Positions 26,675 through 34,956 of a stretch of 64,000 nt of DNA are shown here, piece by piece. Below the pieces are notes generated by a model. It was not told the origin of the DNA and made no database searches. It was given only the letters and a program-made list of their open reading frames with translations. Position 1 is the first letter of the stretch, and the number at the start of each line of letters is the position of its first letter. Source of the stretch: Aneurinibacillus tyrosinisolvens (GTDB lineage: Bacteria; Bacillota; Bacilli; Aneurinibacillales; Aneurinibacillaceae); assembly GCF_001015055.1 (NCBI RefSeq), contig NZ_BBWZ01000006.1, positions 163,753-227,752 on the forward strand, in the 5' to 3' direction. The position numbers and the translations under genes were made by a program.

Positions 26675-26923
26675 CTAAATCATGGGCAATAGTTTCGACA
26701 GAACCCTTTCAATGCACGCTGATTCGTACCGTTTGTAAGGAACCAGAACGTCCGGTAATTCATGAGGAATCCTCCCACAACCACTACAGCTAAGACGGCG
26801 GAGATTATAAACCTTTGTCTCCCCAGATCTTTCTTTGGATCTTCGGTCTCTGGTTCCGATGACCCTCATGCTTTTTCCGCAACAAGGAGAAAGAATCTTC
26901 CCCGCACCCCTAACTAAAAACAC
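26675..26923 (-). CDS. DUF6431-type zinc-ribbon protein, probably N-terminally truncated
   Basis: 82 residues read from GTG 26923. Four Cys in two pairs (SPCCGKSM and LSCSGCGRI) and RIPHELPDVLVPYKRY are typical of the DUF6431 family, often linked to transposons. Known members have an extra N-terminal stretch before the first Cys pair; here the frame begins inside a perfect hairpin (26916-26939), so the front is probably lost. An IS4-type element begins 38 bases after that hairpin. Confidence 0.6.
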   Translation of the reverse strand: MFLVRGAGKILSPCCGKSMRVIGTRDRRSKERSGETKVYNLRRLSCSGCGRIPHELPDVLVPYKRYESACIERVLSKLLPMI

Positions 26924-26939
26924 CCGTAGGGGTGTTTTT
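26916..26939. terminator. Perfect hairpin with A/T-rich arms
   Basis: Arms AAAAACACCC and GGGTGTTTTT with loop GTAG. Symmetric, so it can act as a terminator on both strands. Confidence 0.6.
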
Positions 26940-26977
26940 AACCAGCTAAAGATAGTTTTAATAATAAACTATTTTAT

Positions 26978-28380
26978 CACTAGTGTTGCATGAATAAATA
27001 CAGAATCATCAGATTTATTTTTTCTTTGATTGTAAGCCAAAAAGGCAAAGCCTATAGTAAAGGTCGCTCTGTCCATTTGGGATTTTTATACAATTAAACA
27101 GGTGCAACTACGACGCCTTCGTTCCTACGGAACGGTTTGATTAGAAAATTGGCGAATCCAAAGGGTAGATGGCTTCCATAAAGCAGCTTTGAGCCACCGG
27201 CTAATCTGAAGGATCTTCTTTTTGCTGTTTGTCTCCAGTTGAACCAGCACATGCAAACAATACACAATGAGTGCCAAAAAGATTTGATTCTGTATGGCAT
27301 TTTCACTCATCCCGTAAAATTGTTTAATCGTTACATGCTGCTTCAGCCATTTAAAAAACAATTCAATGGCCCATCTAGACCGGTAGATTTCGCTGATTTC
27401 CTCGGCACTTAAATCGAAACGATTCGTGATGAGTCGAAGGGGATTTCCTTTCGTATCCATGACTTCCAAAAGCCGAAAGATGTTTTCTGCCCGGTTCTGT
27501 GTCGTTCCGATATACACCATTCGGTCTGACAAAACGGTACTTTCCTTCGGAAGAGAGAAAGAGTGGATCTCACGTATCACGGCATTCTTCTTGAGTCGCG
27601 AAACAAAAAAGTATCCATCGTCGGTCATCCAGTCAAAGCGTTCGTAATCCACATAACCACGGTCAAACACGTACATGGCTTCTTTATCATCGACGAGCAC
27701 TTCCAGTTGGCCGCGATCATGCTCCTTGGCTGTTGTCATGATCGCTTTATCCGGATAGGCCGTCTTTTCATCCATGAAAACGAACCGAAGGTGAAGTTTC
27801 ACACCGGCCTTTGTTTTTCGGAACTTCGCCCATTTATAGTGAGTGAGGTTCAAGGGGAAGATGCTGGAGTCAATGAATTTTAACGGCATCGGCTTTACGC
27901 TTTTTTGATGAAACTGTTGGATTTTTTGCACGAGATCTAAGAACACACGGGAAAGTAGGGCGGGTTCTACGCGATTATTTTTTCGGGATAACTGCGAGAC
28001 ACTAATCGACTCAAAACCTACGGTTTTTTGAAGGTCTGTATCCAGTAAAGCATCGCTTAGGGCGTGTAGGCTTTCCGTCTCTTCTAAGTGCGAAAAAAGA
28101 AGAAGCTTGAGATAAGATTCAGTCGTCCGTTTTTTTGTATAATCATCTTGCTTGAGGATTTCGACCTGTTCATATAGTTTTTGAAAATTTATGGGCGAAA
28201 TCCATTTACCAAATGAAGAATTTCGTGTATTCTTGTCCATAACGATGGTCCTTTATATTGGATTTGGACAGGAAACCACCTGTACTTTCCATTATAAAGG
28301 ATTTTTTTATTGGCAAAAACAATATATTTCAATAGTAGGATGATTTTTAATATTGAAATATAATTAATGCAACACTAGTG
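26978..28380 (-). mobile_element. IS4-family insertion sequence with target duplication
   Basis: 1403-bp element. Terminal inverted repeats CACTAGTGTTGCAT (left, 26978-26991) and ATGCAACACTAGTG (right, 28367-28380) match over 14 bp, with weaker similarity inward. It is flanked by a perfect 9-bp direct repeat CTATTTTAT at 26969-26977 and 28381-28389, which is the target-site duplication. One intact transposase gene. Clean ends and duplication indicate a recent, possibly active copy. Confidence 0.92.
27125..28240 (-). CDS. IS4-family transposase
   Basis: 371 residues, full length. DDE-type: KFIDSSIFPLN (first Asp), YVFDRGYVDYERFDWM (second Asp in the family DRGY motif) and the YREK-like region EIYRSRWAIELFFKWLKQH (catalytic Glu). 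Its start lies about 140 bp inside the right end of the element. No frameshift or stop. Confidence 0.93.
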   Translation of the reverse strand: MDKNTRNSSFGKWISPINFQKLYEQVEILKQDDYTKKRTTESYLKLLLFSHLEETESLHALSDALLDTDLQKTVGFESISVSQLSRKNNRVEPALLSRVFLDLVQKIQQFHQKSVKPMPLKFIDSSIFPLNLTHYKWAKFRKTKAGVKLHLRFVFMDEKTAYPDKAIMTTAKEHDRGQLEVLVDDKEAMYVFDRGYVDYERFDWMTDDGYFFVSRLKKNAVIREIHSFSLPKESTVLSDRMVYIGTTQNRAENIFRLLEVMDTKGNPLRLITNRFDLSAEEISEIYRSRWAIELFFKWLKQHVTIKQFYGMSENAIQNQIFLALIVYCLHVLVQLETNSKKKILQISRWLKAALWKPSTLWIRQFSNQTVP

Positions 28381-28430
28381 CTATTTTATATTAAGACACA
28401 TACAAAGTTTTGCATGAAGGGGAAATGCAA

Positions 28431-30314
28431 ATGCAGATAGAGTTGATACAGTTAAGACAACAATTGTTGCAAGCTGAACTATTGAAAGATGCAGCCGAAT
28501 CCTTTGCTTCAAGTCTTCATTTTGATGAAATTATGACACAAATATTGGATAAATCATTGCAAGTTATTCAAGCGGCTGATGCAGGAGCCCTTTTTTTATA
28601 TGACAAAGAGGACAATGTGTTACGTCCAGCCGCTTGCGCAGGATTTGAATGGGAAGAACTTCGTAACGTTATACTTATACCAGGCGAATCTATGACAGGG
28701 TATACGTATCAAAAAAAGTTACCACAAATTTACGAGAGAACGTTCGATGTTGATAAAGGGATGCATACGATGGATCCTAAAAACAAACCTTTTTACGAAC
28801 GAGCTCTACAATCTATACGTAAGTTGCATGGCGGTGAACTTATTTTACGTAGCGTGATGTGTACACCGCTACTAATAAAAAACGATTGTATCGGTGTCAT
28901 TACTATTGATAATTTTTCATCTGATGTTTCTTTTACAAATGAAGATTTACGACTCCTGGTCACACTTGCAAACCAGGCAGCCGTCGCTTTAGAGAACGCC
29001 CGATTATACCAATCAGAACGAAACAGAAGAGAACAACTTGAAGAACTTAATCAGATTATTCAGGCTCAACGTGATCAACTGTTCCGAATTAACGTAGCTC
29101 ATCAGCAGCTCATGAAACAGGTGTTAAGTGGGGATACCCTGGAAGATATGGCTGTTTCCATCCATACCATTTTAAAAAATCCAATATTAATTTATGACCC
29201 TTTATTATGCGTAGTAGGAGAATGTGGGGTTATAGATATCCAAGCAAAAATCCCTCCATTTCTTTCGCATCTTCAAAAAATGTTAAATGATTGGAGTCCA
29301 AAAAGAATTCTTCCTAGTCTTCAAGTGCCGTTATCCTGTCCGGTCATGTTAATTCCCATTGTAACATCTGAAAAGATTCTAGGGATTTTAGCGGTATTAG
29401 AATCAAATCACGAGTTTGAACAACAGGATATGGTATTAGCTGAACAGTGCGGAATTGTACTCGCTTTAGACCTTTTAAATCATGAAGCTATTTATGAAAC
29501 GGAGCAACGTTATAAGGGAGAATTTCTAGATGATTTAATTTCAGAAAAAAACATTGAAATCTTAAAGGAAAGGGCAAAAATATTAAGCCTTAGCTCGGAG
29601 GAAGCATATCTTTTTATGATCGTTAATTTTCAATTAAAGGGAAGTTCAAATACTCTCCTTCATCATATTCAAAAAATGATTGAAAAAGATATACTTAACC
29701 GAAATCCGAATAGCCTGGTTGTAAATAGATATAATCATTCCATTATTCTAGTAGGTTGGCCAAAGAAAACAACGCAAGAAAGTGTAATCAAACGAAGCAG
29801 AGGACTAGCAAATGGAATCATTACGACAATGGAACGTTTATATCCAAACATAGAGTGTTGCATTGGTATAGGAAGAATGTGTAAAAAGATAGAGGAATTT
29901 GTACAATCCTATGAGGAAGCAAAGCAATGTATCACTCTTATCCAAAGTCAGAATGGTAAAAATATTTTTCGTGATTACAGAGAAATTGGCGCTGTAAGAT
30001 TTATGCTGGATCGCTCCAGGGAAGACCTCGTTTCATATGTAAATGATCTGTTGTCCCCTTTGCTGCAATATCCCACGCAAAAGAGGATAGAGTTCTTAAA
30101 AACGTTAGATGCGTATATTGTTTCCGGGAGAAGTGTTAAGGAAGCAGCAAGTGAATTGAATATCCTTCCTAATACATTAGTGTATCGGATTAAAAGAATT
30201 GAAGAGATTTTAGGCTTTTCTATGGATGATTACTCTAACTATTTTAATTTATCCTTTGCATGGAAAATACTCGAAACCTATGGGATCAAGGAAGAAATAT
30301 TAGAAAAAAACTAA
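28431..30314 (+). CDS. GAF-domain PucR-type transcriptional regulator
   Basis: About 627 residues from ATG 28431 (GAAGGGG eight bases upstream; TTG 28410 and ATG 28425 are also in frame but badly spaced). A GAF sensor domain occupies about residues 20-195 (IMTQILDKSLQVIQAADAGALFLYD...LVTLANQAAVALENARLY). A coiled segment and a central region follow, then a C-terminal PucR-type helix-turn-helix SVKEAASELNILPNTLVYRIKRIEEILGF. Activates catabolic operons in response to a small molecule; the adjacent cysteine-hydrolase operon is the likely target. The IS4 element ends only 50 bp before the start, so its native promoter may be disrupted. Confidence 0.85.
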   Translation: MQIELIQLRQQLLQAELLKDAAESFASSLHFDEIMTQILDKSLQVIQAADAGALFLYDKEDNVLRPAACAGFEWEELRNVILIPGESMTGYTYQKKLPQIYERTFDVDKGMHTMDPKNKPFYERALQSIRKLHGGELILRSVMCTPLLIKNDCIGVITIDNFSSDVSFTNEDLRLLVTLANQAAVALENARLYQSERNRREQLEELNQIIQAQRDQLFRINVAHQQLMKQVLSGDTLEDMAVSIHTILKNPILIYDPLLCVVGECGVIDIQAKIPPFLSHLQKMLNDWSPKRILPSLQVPLSCPVMLIPIVTSEKILGILAVLESNHEFEQQDMVLAEQCGIVLALDLLNHEAIYETEQRYKGEFLDDLISEKNIEILKERAKILSLSSEEAYLFMIVNFQLKGSSNTLLHHIQKMIEKDILNRNPNSLVVNRYNHSIILVGWPKKTTQESVIKRSRGLANGIITTMERLYPNIECCIGIGRMCKKIEEFVQSYEEAKQCITLIQSQNGKNIFRDYREIGAVRFMLDRSREDLVSYVNDLLSPLLQYPTQKRIEFLKTLDAYIVSGRSVKEAASELNILPNTLVYRIKRIEEILGFSMDDYSNYFNLSFAWKILETYGIKEEILEKN

Positions 30315-30338
30315 CGGCTAATACTAGCCGTTTTTTAT
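30313..30338 (+). terminator. Intrinsic terminator after the PucR-type gene
   Basis: AACGGCTA-ATAC-TAGCCGTT followed by TTTTATTT, starting inside the stop codon. Confidence 0.88.
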
Positions 30339-30437
30339 TTTATTCAAAAAATGAGTTCCTAAATTTCATTTTTTTACAAAAAATCATGTAATAAAATTGT
30401 TGTAAAATACAGATAAATAAGAATTGGAGGGATGTTT

Positions 30438-31124
30438 ATGGAAAACTTAGATCCTTTGAAAGTCCTGTATAAGCCTATTGCGCATATTCCGTTTGTAAAA
30501 GGAAAAACAGCGCTTCTTGTTGTTGATATGCAATATCTCGATGCTGCACCAGGATACGGGTTATTTGCTAAGGCTGCAGAATTAGGAGTAGAAAGTTCTC
30601 TCGATTATTATTTTAATCGTTTACAAGAACATGTCATTCCAAATATTCGAAGGTTACAAGAGGCTTTTAGAATGGAACATCTCGAAGTTATCCATACAAA
30701 GATTGAGTCTTTAACACAGGATGGACGTGATCGTAGCCCTGAGCATAAGCTTCTTGGATTGCATGCACCAAAGGGATCAAAAGAAGCGGACTTTTTGGAG
30801 GAAGTTAAACCGATTGGGGACGAGATTGTCTTCAGCAAGACGGCTTCAGGTATATTTGGTTCAACAAACATTGAATATGTCCTGCGTAATTTAGGCATTG
30901 AATACCTGGTTATTACAGGGGTAGTAACAAATGAATGCATTGAAAATGCTGTACGTATGGCAGCAGATTTAGGATTCCTTGTGACATTGCCTGAGGATGC
31001 ATGTGCCGCACTTACGAAGGAATTACATGAAAATGCTATTGATGTTCTTGGACATACCTATGCAAGAGTAGTCTCCACAGATCAAGTATTGAATGAATTG
31101 AAAAGACCAAGCGAGGTGAAATAA
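30438..31124 (+). CDS. Isochorismatase-fold cysteine hydrolase (N-carbamoylsarcosine amidase-like)
   Basis: 228 residues from ATG 30438 (GGAGGG six bases upstream; ATG 30432 abuts the site). Catalytic triad in the expected order: Asp in LLVVDMQ, Lys in VFSKTASG and Cys in TGVVTNEC, with the cis-peptide after GVVT. Family members hydrolyse N-carbamoylsarcosine, ureidoacrylate, biuret and related amides. Operon-mates (sodium symporter, carbamoylase) and the nearby hydantoinase genes favour a carbamoyl-amino-acid or N-methylhydantoin-derived substrate. Exact substrate is inferred from context. Confidence 0.82.
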   Translation: MENLDPLKVLYKPIAHIPFVKGKTALLVVDMQYLDAAPGYGLFAKAAELGVESSLDYYFNRLQEHVIPNIRRLQEAFRMEHLEVIHTKIESLTQDGRDRSPEHKLLGLHAPKGSKEADFLEEVKPIGDEIVFSKTASGIFGSTNIEYVLRNLGIEYLVITGVVTNECIENAVRMAADLGFLVTLPEDACAALTKELHENAIDVLGHTYARVVSTDQVLNELKRPSEVK

Positions 31125-31226
31125 ATGCTTTGGCATATTCTTGGACTTATCTTTCTTATTGCTTTATTTGGAACCATCTACATGGCAACAAGCGGGAAAT
31201 TAACGTATATTGATGACGGAGAGTGA
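31125..31226 (+). CDS. Symporter small accessory protein, 33 residues
   Basis: Starts at the base after the previous stop, with GCGAGGTGAAATAA before ATG. Product MLWHILGLIFLIALFGTIYM... is one hydrophobic helix followed by a short polar tail ending YIDDGE. It ends 4 bases before the sodium symporter gene. Very short single-helix proteins encoded beside SSS symporters are a recognised type. Confidence 0.75.
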   Translation: MLWHILGLIFLIALFGTIYMATSGKLTYIDDGE

Positions 31227-31230
31227 TAAA

Positions 31231-32736
31231 ATGAGCTTTCAGACTATTGGGATTTTAGTTGTTCTCGTGCTTGGCTTTATTTGGGCCTTTATTGGGATAA
31301 AAGTGGCCAAGAAAGTTGAAAAGGCAGATGACTATATGGTTGGTGGTAGAAATGTAGGGGTTGCGTTTGGTGCAGCTACATTGCTAGCTACCTGGGTTAC
31401 AGGGAATACCGTTTTAGCTGCAGCTGAGATGTCCTATTCTACAGGCATTCTAGGTACCATTGGGTATGCATTAACTGGAGGTCTTGGTGTTCTTGCCTTT
31501 GCCCCATTGGCGAAGAAAATTCGGATATCTATGCCACAAGGCCGCACAGTTGGAGATTTTTTCCGTCACCGTTTTGATAAGAAGAATTACTATTTATTTT
31601 TAATTATGTTATTGATTTGGGATATTGGTTGGTTGTTAACACAGGGATTGGGAGCTGGCGTGCTGTTAGAATCGATTTTCGGGATTCCGTTCCATACAGG
31701 ACTTATTTTAACCATTGGTATCGTTACCCTTTATGTAACGGCCGGTGGAATGTTATCGGTTCTGGGTACAGATTTTATGCAGACATTATTAATTCTAGCC
31801 ATTCTATTTATTTTTCCGGCATGGGTATTTAGCAATGCTGGGTTTGCAGATGTATACACGAACATTATTCATTTAGCTCCAGATAAAATGAACCTTGCCT
31901 TGCCTGCAGGACTCTTGTTTTGTGTTGTTGGGCCGATTATGGGTATTGGGGAAGTCTTTATGGATAATACCTTCTGGCAACGAGTATTCAGTCTTCGACC
32001 AGATAAAACAAAACAAACATTCATTTATGCTGGATTGGGTTGGATGTTTGTACCGATTGCCATTGGTTGTTTAGCGTTTGTAGCAATTGGGACTGGAATG
32101 AAAGTGGACCATCCGGATGCAGTTGCCCCTCTAGTGGTTGGTCATTATGCTGGGAAACTTGGTTCTGTATTATTCTTATCATTGGTTTGGGCATGTATCG
32201 CATCGACTGTAGCAGCCTTGTTAAATGCTGTCTCTGCTATTTTTATTAATGATGTTTATCAAGTTCATATCAATCCAAATGCGACGGATAAGCAACTCAT
32301 CAAAGTTGGAAAGGCCGTCACAGTCTTAGCAGCCGTCATTGCAATCGCTGTTGCGTGGAGCAAACCTAATAGCATGATGGGCCTACTGCTACTTCTTGGT
32401 GTCATTAATGCTGCGTATATATTCCCAATTACATTAGGACTTTTCTGGAGCAAAACCAATCGTCATGGTGCTTTCTTAGGTGCGCTGCTTGGTAGTATCA
32501 TTGGCCTCTTTATCTATGGTAATGGTGGATTTGATCTTATATTCACTAAAATCCAAATCACGACAATTTCTTGGGGTGGAGCTTTCCAAGGGATTATCGT
32601 AGGTGGATTGATATCCCTTTTATTTACTGTAGGAGTTTCTCTTATCCAACCTGAACGGTTTAACTTTAGACGTTTAAGGAATTTTGAAAGTAAAGAGGAA
32701 AATATAGCGGAAGACAAGGCAAAGGTCTTAGCTTAA
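31231..32736 (+). CDS. Sodium:solute symporter (SSS family)
   Basis: 501 residues from ATG 31231, 13 or so membrane helices. DDYMVGGRNVG, LLATWVTGNTVLAAAEMSY near the front and PQGRTVGDFFRHRF are typical of SSS-family transporters; TAGGMLSVLGTDFMQTLL in the middle is the family signature region. Imports an organic solute with sodium. The operon suggests a hydantoin, carbamoyl amino acid, creatinine-related compound or similar small amide. It is flanked by two tiny membrane proteins. Confidence 0.88.
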   Translation: MSFQTIGILVVLVLGFIWAFIGIKVAKKVEKADDYMVGGRNVGVAFGAATLLATWVTGNTVLAAAEMSYSTGILGTIGYALTGGLGVLAFAPLAKKIRISMPQGRTVGDFFRHRFDKKNYYLFLIMLLIWDIGWLLTQGLGAGVLLESIFGIPFHTGLILTIGIVTLYVTAGGMLSVLGTDFMQTLLILAILFIFPAWVFSNAGFADVYTNIIHLAPDKMNLALPAGLLFCVVGPIMGIGEVFMDNTFWQRVFSLRPDKTKQTFIYAGLGWMFVPIAIGCLAFVAIGTGMKVDHPDAVAPLVVGHYAGKLGSVLFLSLVWACIASTVAALLNAVSAIFINDVYQVHINPNATDKQLIKVGKAVTVLAAVIAIAVAWSKPNSMMGLLLLLGVINAAYIFPITLGLFWSKTNRHGAFLGALLGSIIGLFIYGNGGFDLIFTKIQITTISWGGAFQGIIVGGLISLLFTVGVSLIQPERFNFRRLRNFESKEENIAEDKAKVLA

Positions 32737-32751
32737 AGGGAGGGGATTCGC

Positions 32752-32874
32752 ATGATTGCACCATTTTGGTTTTATTCCTTACTTATTTTTATAGGTGTGT
32801 TTGGTAGTGTTGCAACATTAGCCTGGATTATTATCACGTATATAAAAGAGTACAAATCTGGTCAACTTTGGTAG
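32752..32874 (+). CDS. Small single-helix membrane protein, 40 residues
   Basis: ATG 32752 preceded by AAAGGGAGGGGATTCGC. MIAPFWFYSLLIFIGVFGSV... is one long transmembrane helix with a positively charged tail YIKEYKSGQLW. Lies 15 bases after the symporter and 13 before the carbamoylase. Its position and binding site argue for real translation. Probably a second accessory subunit; no family recognised. Confidence 0.65.
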   Translation: MIAPFWFYSLLIFIGVFGSVATLAWIIITYIKEYKSGQLW

Positions 32875-32887
32875 AGAGGGTGTCAGC

Positions 32888-34135
32888 ATGGGGAATGCAG
32901 CAATCCTAGCAATAAACGCAGAACGGGTCTGGACACAACTGATTGAACTTGCTGAAATAGGAAGACAGGAGAGTGGAGGGGTTACCCGTACCTCTCTCTC
33001 CCCAGAAGACCTTGAAGCACGAGAGCTTCTTATTCGCTGGATGACAGAAGCGGGATTAGAAGTCCGTATAGATGAAGCGGCTAATATTATTGGAAGTTTA
33101 CCCGGAACTGATCCATCGCTAGCTCCTGTGATGGTCGGTTCCCATATCGATTCCGTTTTAAATGGAGGGAAATTCGACGGTCCATTAGGGGTGTTGGGAG
33201 GACTCGAAGCTGTACGGACGATAATAGAAAATGATATAAAAGTACAACGTACTATCGAAGTAGTTTCTTTTACAGATGAGGAAGGCGCGCGATTTTCAGC
33301 CGGGTTTACTGGAAGTAAAGGAATGTGTGGCTTATTTCAGCGCCACCATTTAGATCAAATGATAGACAAAAATGGAGTAACGTATGCCCAAGCTTTTGAA
33401 CAAGCGGGTTTCAATCCGGATGATTATGAAAAAGCAAACAGAAAGCCTGGCAGCATCAAGGCATTTATTGAAATTCATATTGAACAGGGCAAGGTACTTG
33501 AAAACGAAGGGCTTCCTGTTGGAATTGTATCGGGGATTGCGGGTCCAATGTGGCTGGGGGTCACGATTAATGGGGAAGCTGGCCATGCTGGAACTACTTC
33601 GATGAATTTGCGTTTTGACCCGGGTTTGGCTGCGGCGGAAGTGATGTTACAGGTGGAACAAATTGCAACAGAGTATCAAGGAGTTGGCACGATTGGACAA
33701 ATCCAGTTCGAACCAGGAGGAGCCAATATTATTCCTGCTCAAGCCCGATTTAGTATTGACATGCGTCATATTAACCAGGAACAACGAAATCAAATGAAAG
33801 AGAAAATTGAATCTGCGTTAGAATTCATCTGTCATAAGCGTTCTTTACAATATGATTTAAAAGTAAACATGGATATTCCACCCGTTCTTTGTTCAGAAAA
33901 TATTGTTACTATTATGGAAGAAGCATGTTCAGATATGGATTTGAAGCCATTTCACATCGTGAGTGGAGCTGGACATGATGCCATGATTATGTCGCATATC
34001 ACAGAGGTAGGCATGATTTTTATCCGAAGCAAAGATGGAATTAGCCATAACCCAAAAGAATGGAGCAGCTTTGAGGATGTGTCATGCGGGGTTAATTTAT
34101 TAATGCAAAGCCTCATACGATTAGCAAATGAATAA
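32888..34135 (+). CDS. Zn-dependent N-carbamoyl-L-amino-acid hydrolase / allantoate amidohydrolase family
   Basis: 415 residues, M20 hydantoinase/carbamoylase branch. GSHIDSVLNGGKFDGPLGVLGGLEA gives the first metal ligands; VVSFTDEEGARF contains the catalytic Glu; IEIHIEQGKVLE has another ligand; GAGHDAM near the end is the last metal His region. Splits a carbamoyl group from an N-carbamoyl amino acid, allantoate or related ureide, releasing ammonia and CO2. Last gene of the PucR-type operon starting at 30438. Confidence 0.88.
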   Translation: MGNAAILAINAERVWTQLIELAEIGRQESGGVTRTSLSPEDLEARELLIRWMTEAGLEVRIDEAANIIGSLPGTDPSLAPVMVGSHIDSVLNGGKFDGPLGVLGGLEAVRTIIENDIKVQRTIEVVSFTDEEGARFSAGFTGSKGMCGLFQRHHLDQMIDKNGVTYAQAFEQAGFNPDDYEKANRKPGSIKAFIEIHIEQGKVLENEGLPVGIVSGIAGPMWLGVTINGEAGHAGTTSMNLRFDPGLAAAEVMLQVEQIATEYQGVGTIGQIQFEPGGANIIPAQARFSIDMRHINQEQRNQMKEKIESALEFICHKRSLQYDLKVNMDIPPVLCSENIVTIMEEACSDMDLKPFHIVSGAGHDAMIMSHITEVGMIFIRSKDGISHNPKEWSSFEDVSCGVNLLMQSLIRLANE

Positions 34136-34186
34136 TATTAGTTATAAAATTCATCGAGTTTTCTGCCTGCTCAACAATTTTTCGGC

Positions 34187-34263
34187 ATCTCCGTAGCTCA
34201 GCAGGATAGAGCTACAGTTTTCTAAACTGTGAGTCGGAGGTTCGAGTCCTCTCGGGGCCGCCA
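34187..34263 (+). tRNA. tRNA-Arg (TCT) with abnormal 5' acceptor arm
   Basis: Cloverleaf: D-stem GCTC/GAGC, anticodon stem ACAGT/ACTGT with loop TTTCTAA giving anticodon TCT at 34221-34223, T-arm GGAGG-TTCGAGT-CCTCT, encoded CCA at 34261-34263. The 3' acceptor strand is CGGGGCC, for which the partner should be GGCCCCG, but the 5' side reads GGC-ATCT-CCG, so positions 1 and 2 cannot pair as written. Either a small insertion inactivated it or this is a remnant. An intrinsic terminator follows. Confidence 0.8.
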
Positions 34264-34278
34264 TAAATATGAACATGT

Positions 34279-34306
34279 AAAGTCCTTGCGATGCAAGGAC
34301 TTTTTT
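34279..34306 (+). terminator. Intrinsic terminator after tRNA-Arg
   Basis: AAAGTCCTTGC-GAT-GCAAGGACTTT followed by TTT. Confidence 0.92.
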
Positions 34307-34456
34307 AATCCCTCAAAACGAAGCCTTTTGTAGTTATTCTTAAGCAAGTCGGAAAGAGTTTATAGTGGTCATTAAGGCCACCTATTACTTTATGCTAATA
34401 ATGCTAGTGCTTTTTTCTTGTTCTTGAGAATATTCTTTAAAAAAGGAGGGAATGGT

Positions 34457-34690
34457 ATGGCATTCGATATTATAGAAGGAATTAAACGAAGATATGTTAA
34501 CGCGTATGGGCAAGAGATTGAGATTACACATGTTGCGGTATCATATCGTACACCAGAGTCAAATATCTTTAAAATAAAAGTGCTGCCAATTGAAGAGGTT
34601 AATGTATTTGTTAATCAAAAGGATATTTTGGACGCATATGTATCACGTAGGATTGAAAAAGAGGAGGCCATTCAGGGGGCAAATATATAA
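34457..34690 (+). CDS. Small hypothetical protein
   Basis: 77 residues from ATG 34457 with AAAAAGGAGGGAATGGT upstream. MAFDIIEGIKRRYVNAYGQEIEITHVAVSY... is mixed alpha/beta and charged with no membrane helix. I do not recognise it. Stand-alone; a terminator lies about 140 bp downstream. Confidence 0.55.
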   Translation: MAFDIIEGIKRRYVNAYGQEIEITHVAVSYRTPESNIFKIKVLPIEEVNVFVNQKDILDAYVSRRIEKEEAIQGANI

Positions 34691-34831
34691 GTCAATAAAG
34701 AGTTAACACTATTCGGATCTGACATTAATTTTACCTCGCGATATAATAAATATGTACCATTAATTCCCCCCTAAAATTAAGGTACTTGCAACTTTTTCTC
34801 TAGGTTAATTAATAACTTTCTCATATATTTT

Positions 34832-34858
34832 AAGCTCCTATGATGGGGGCTTTTTCTT
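34832..34858 (+). terminator. Intrinsic terminator
   Basis: AAGCTCC paired with GGGGCTT (one G-T) around a 7-nt loop, followed by TTTCTTTT. Confidence 0.65.
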
Positions 34859-34956
34859 TTTAATAAATTTATATCCTTTACCCAGAAGTAGCTAAAGTGT
34901 ATATGGTTCTTGCCGTTCCATAGTGGATCTAGGATTCACCCGCATAAACCTTCAAA

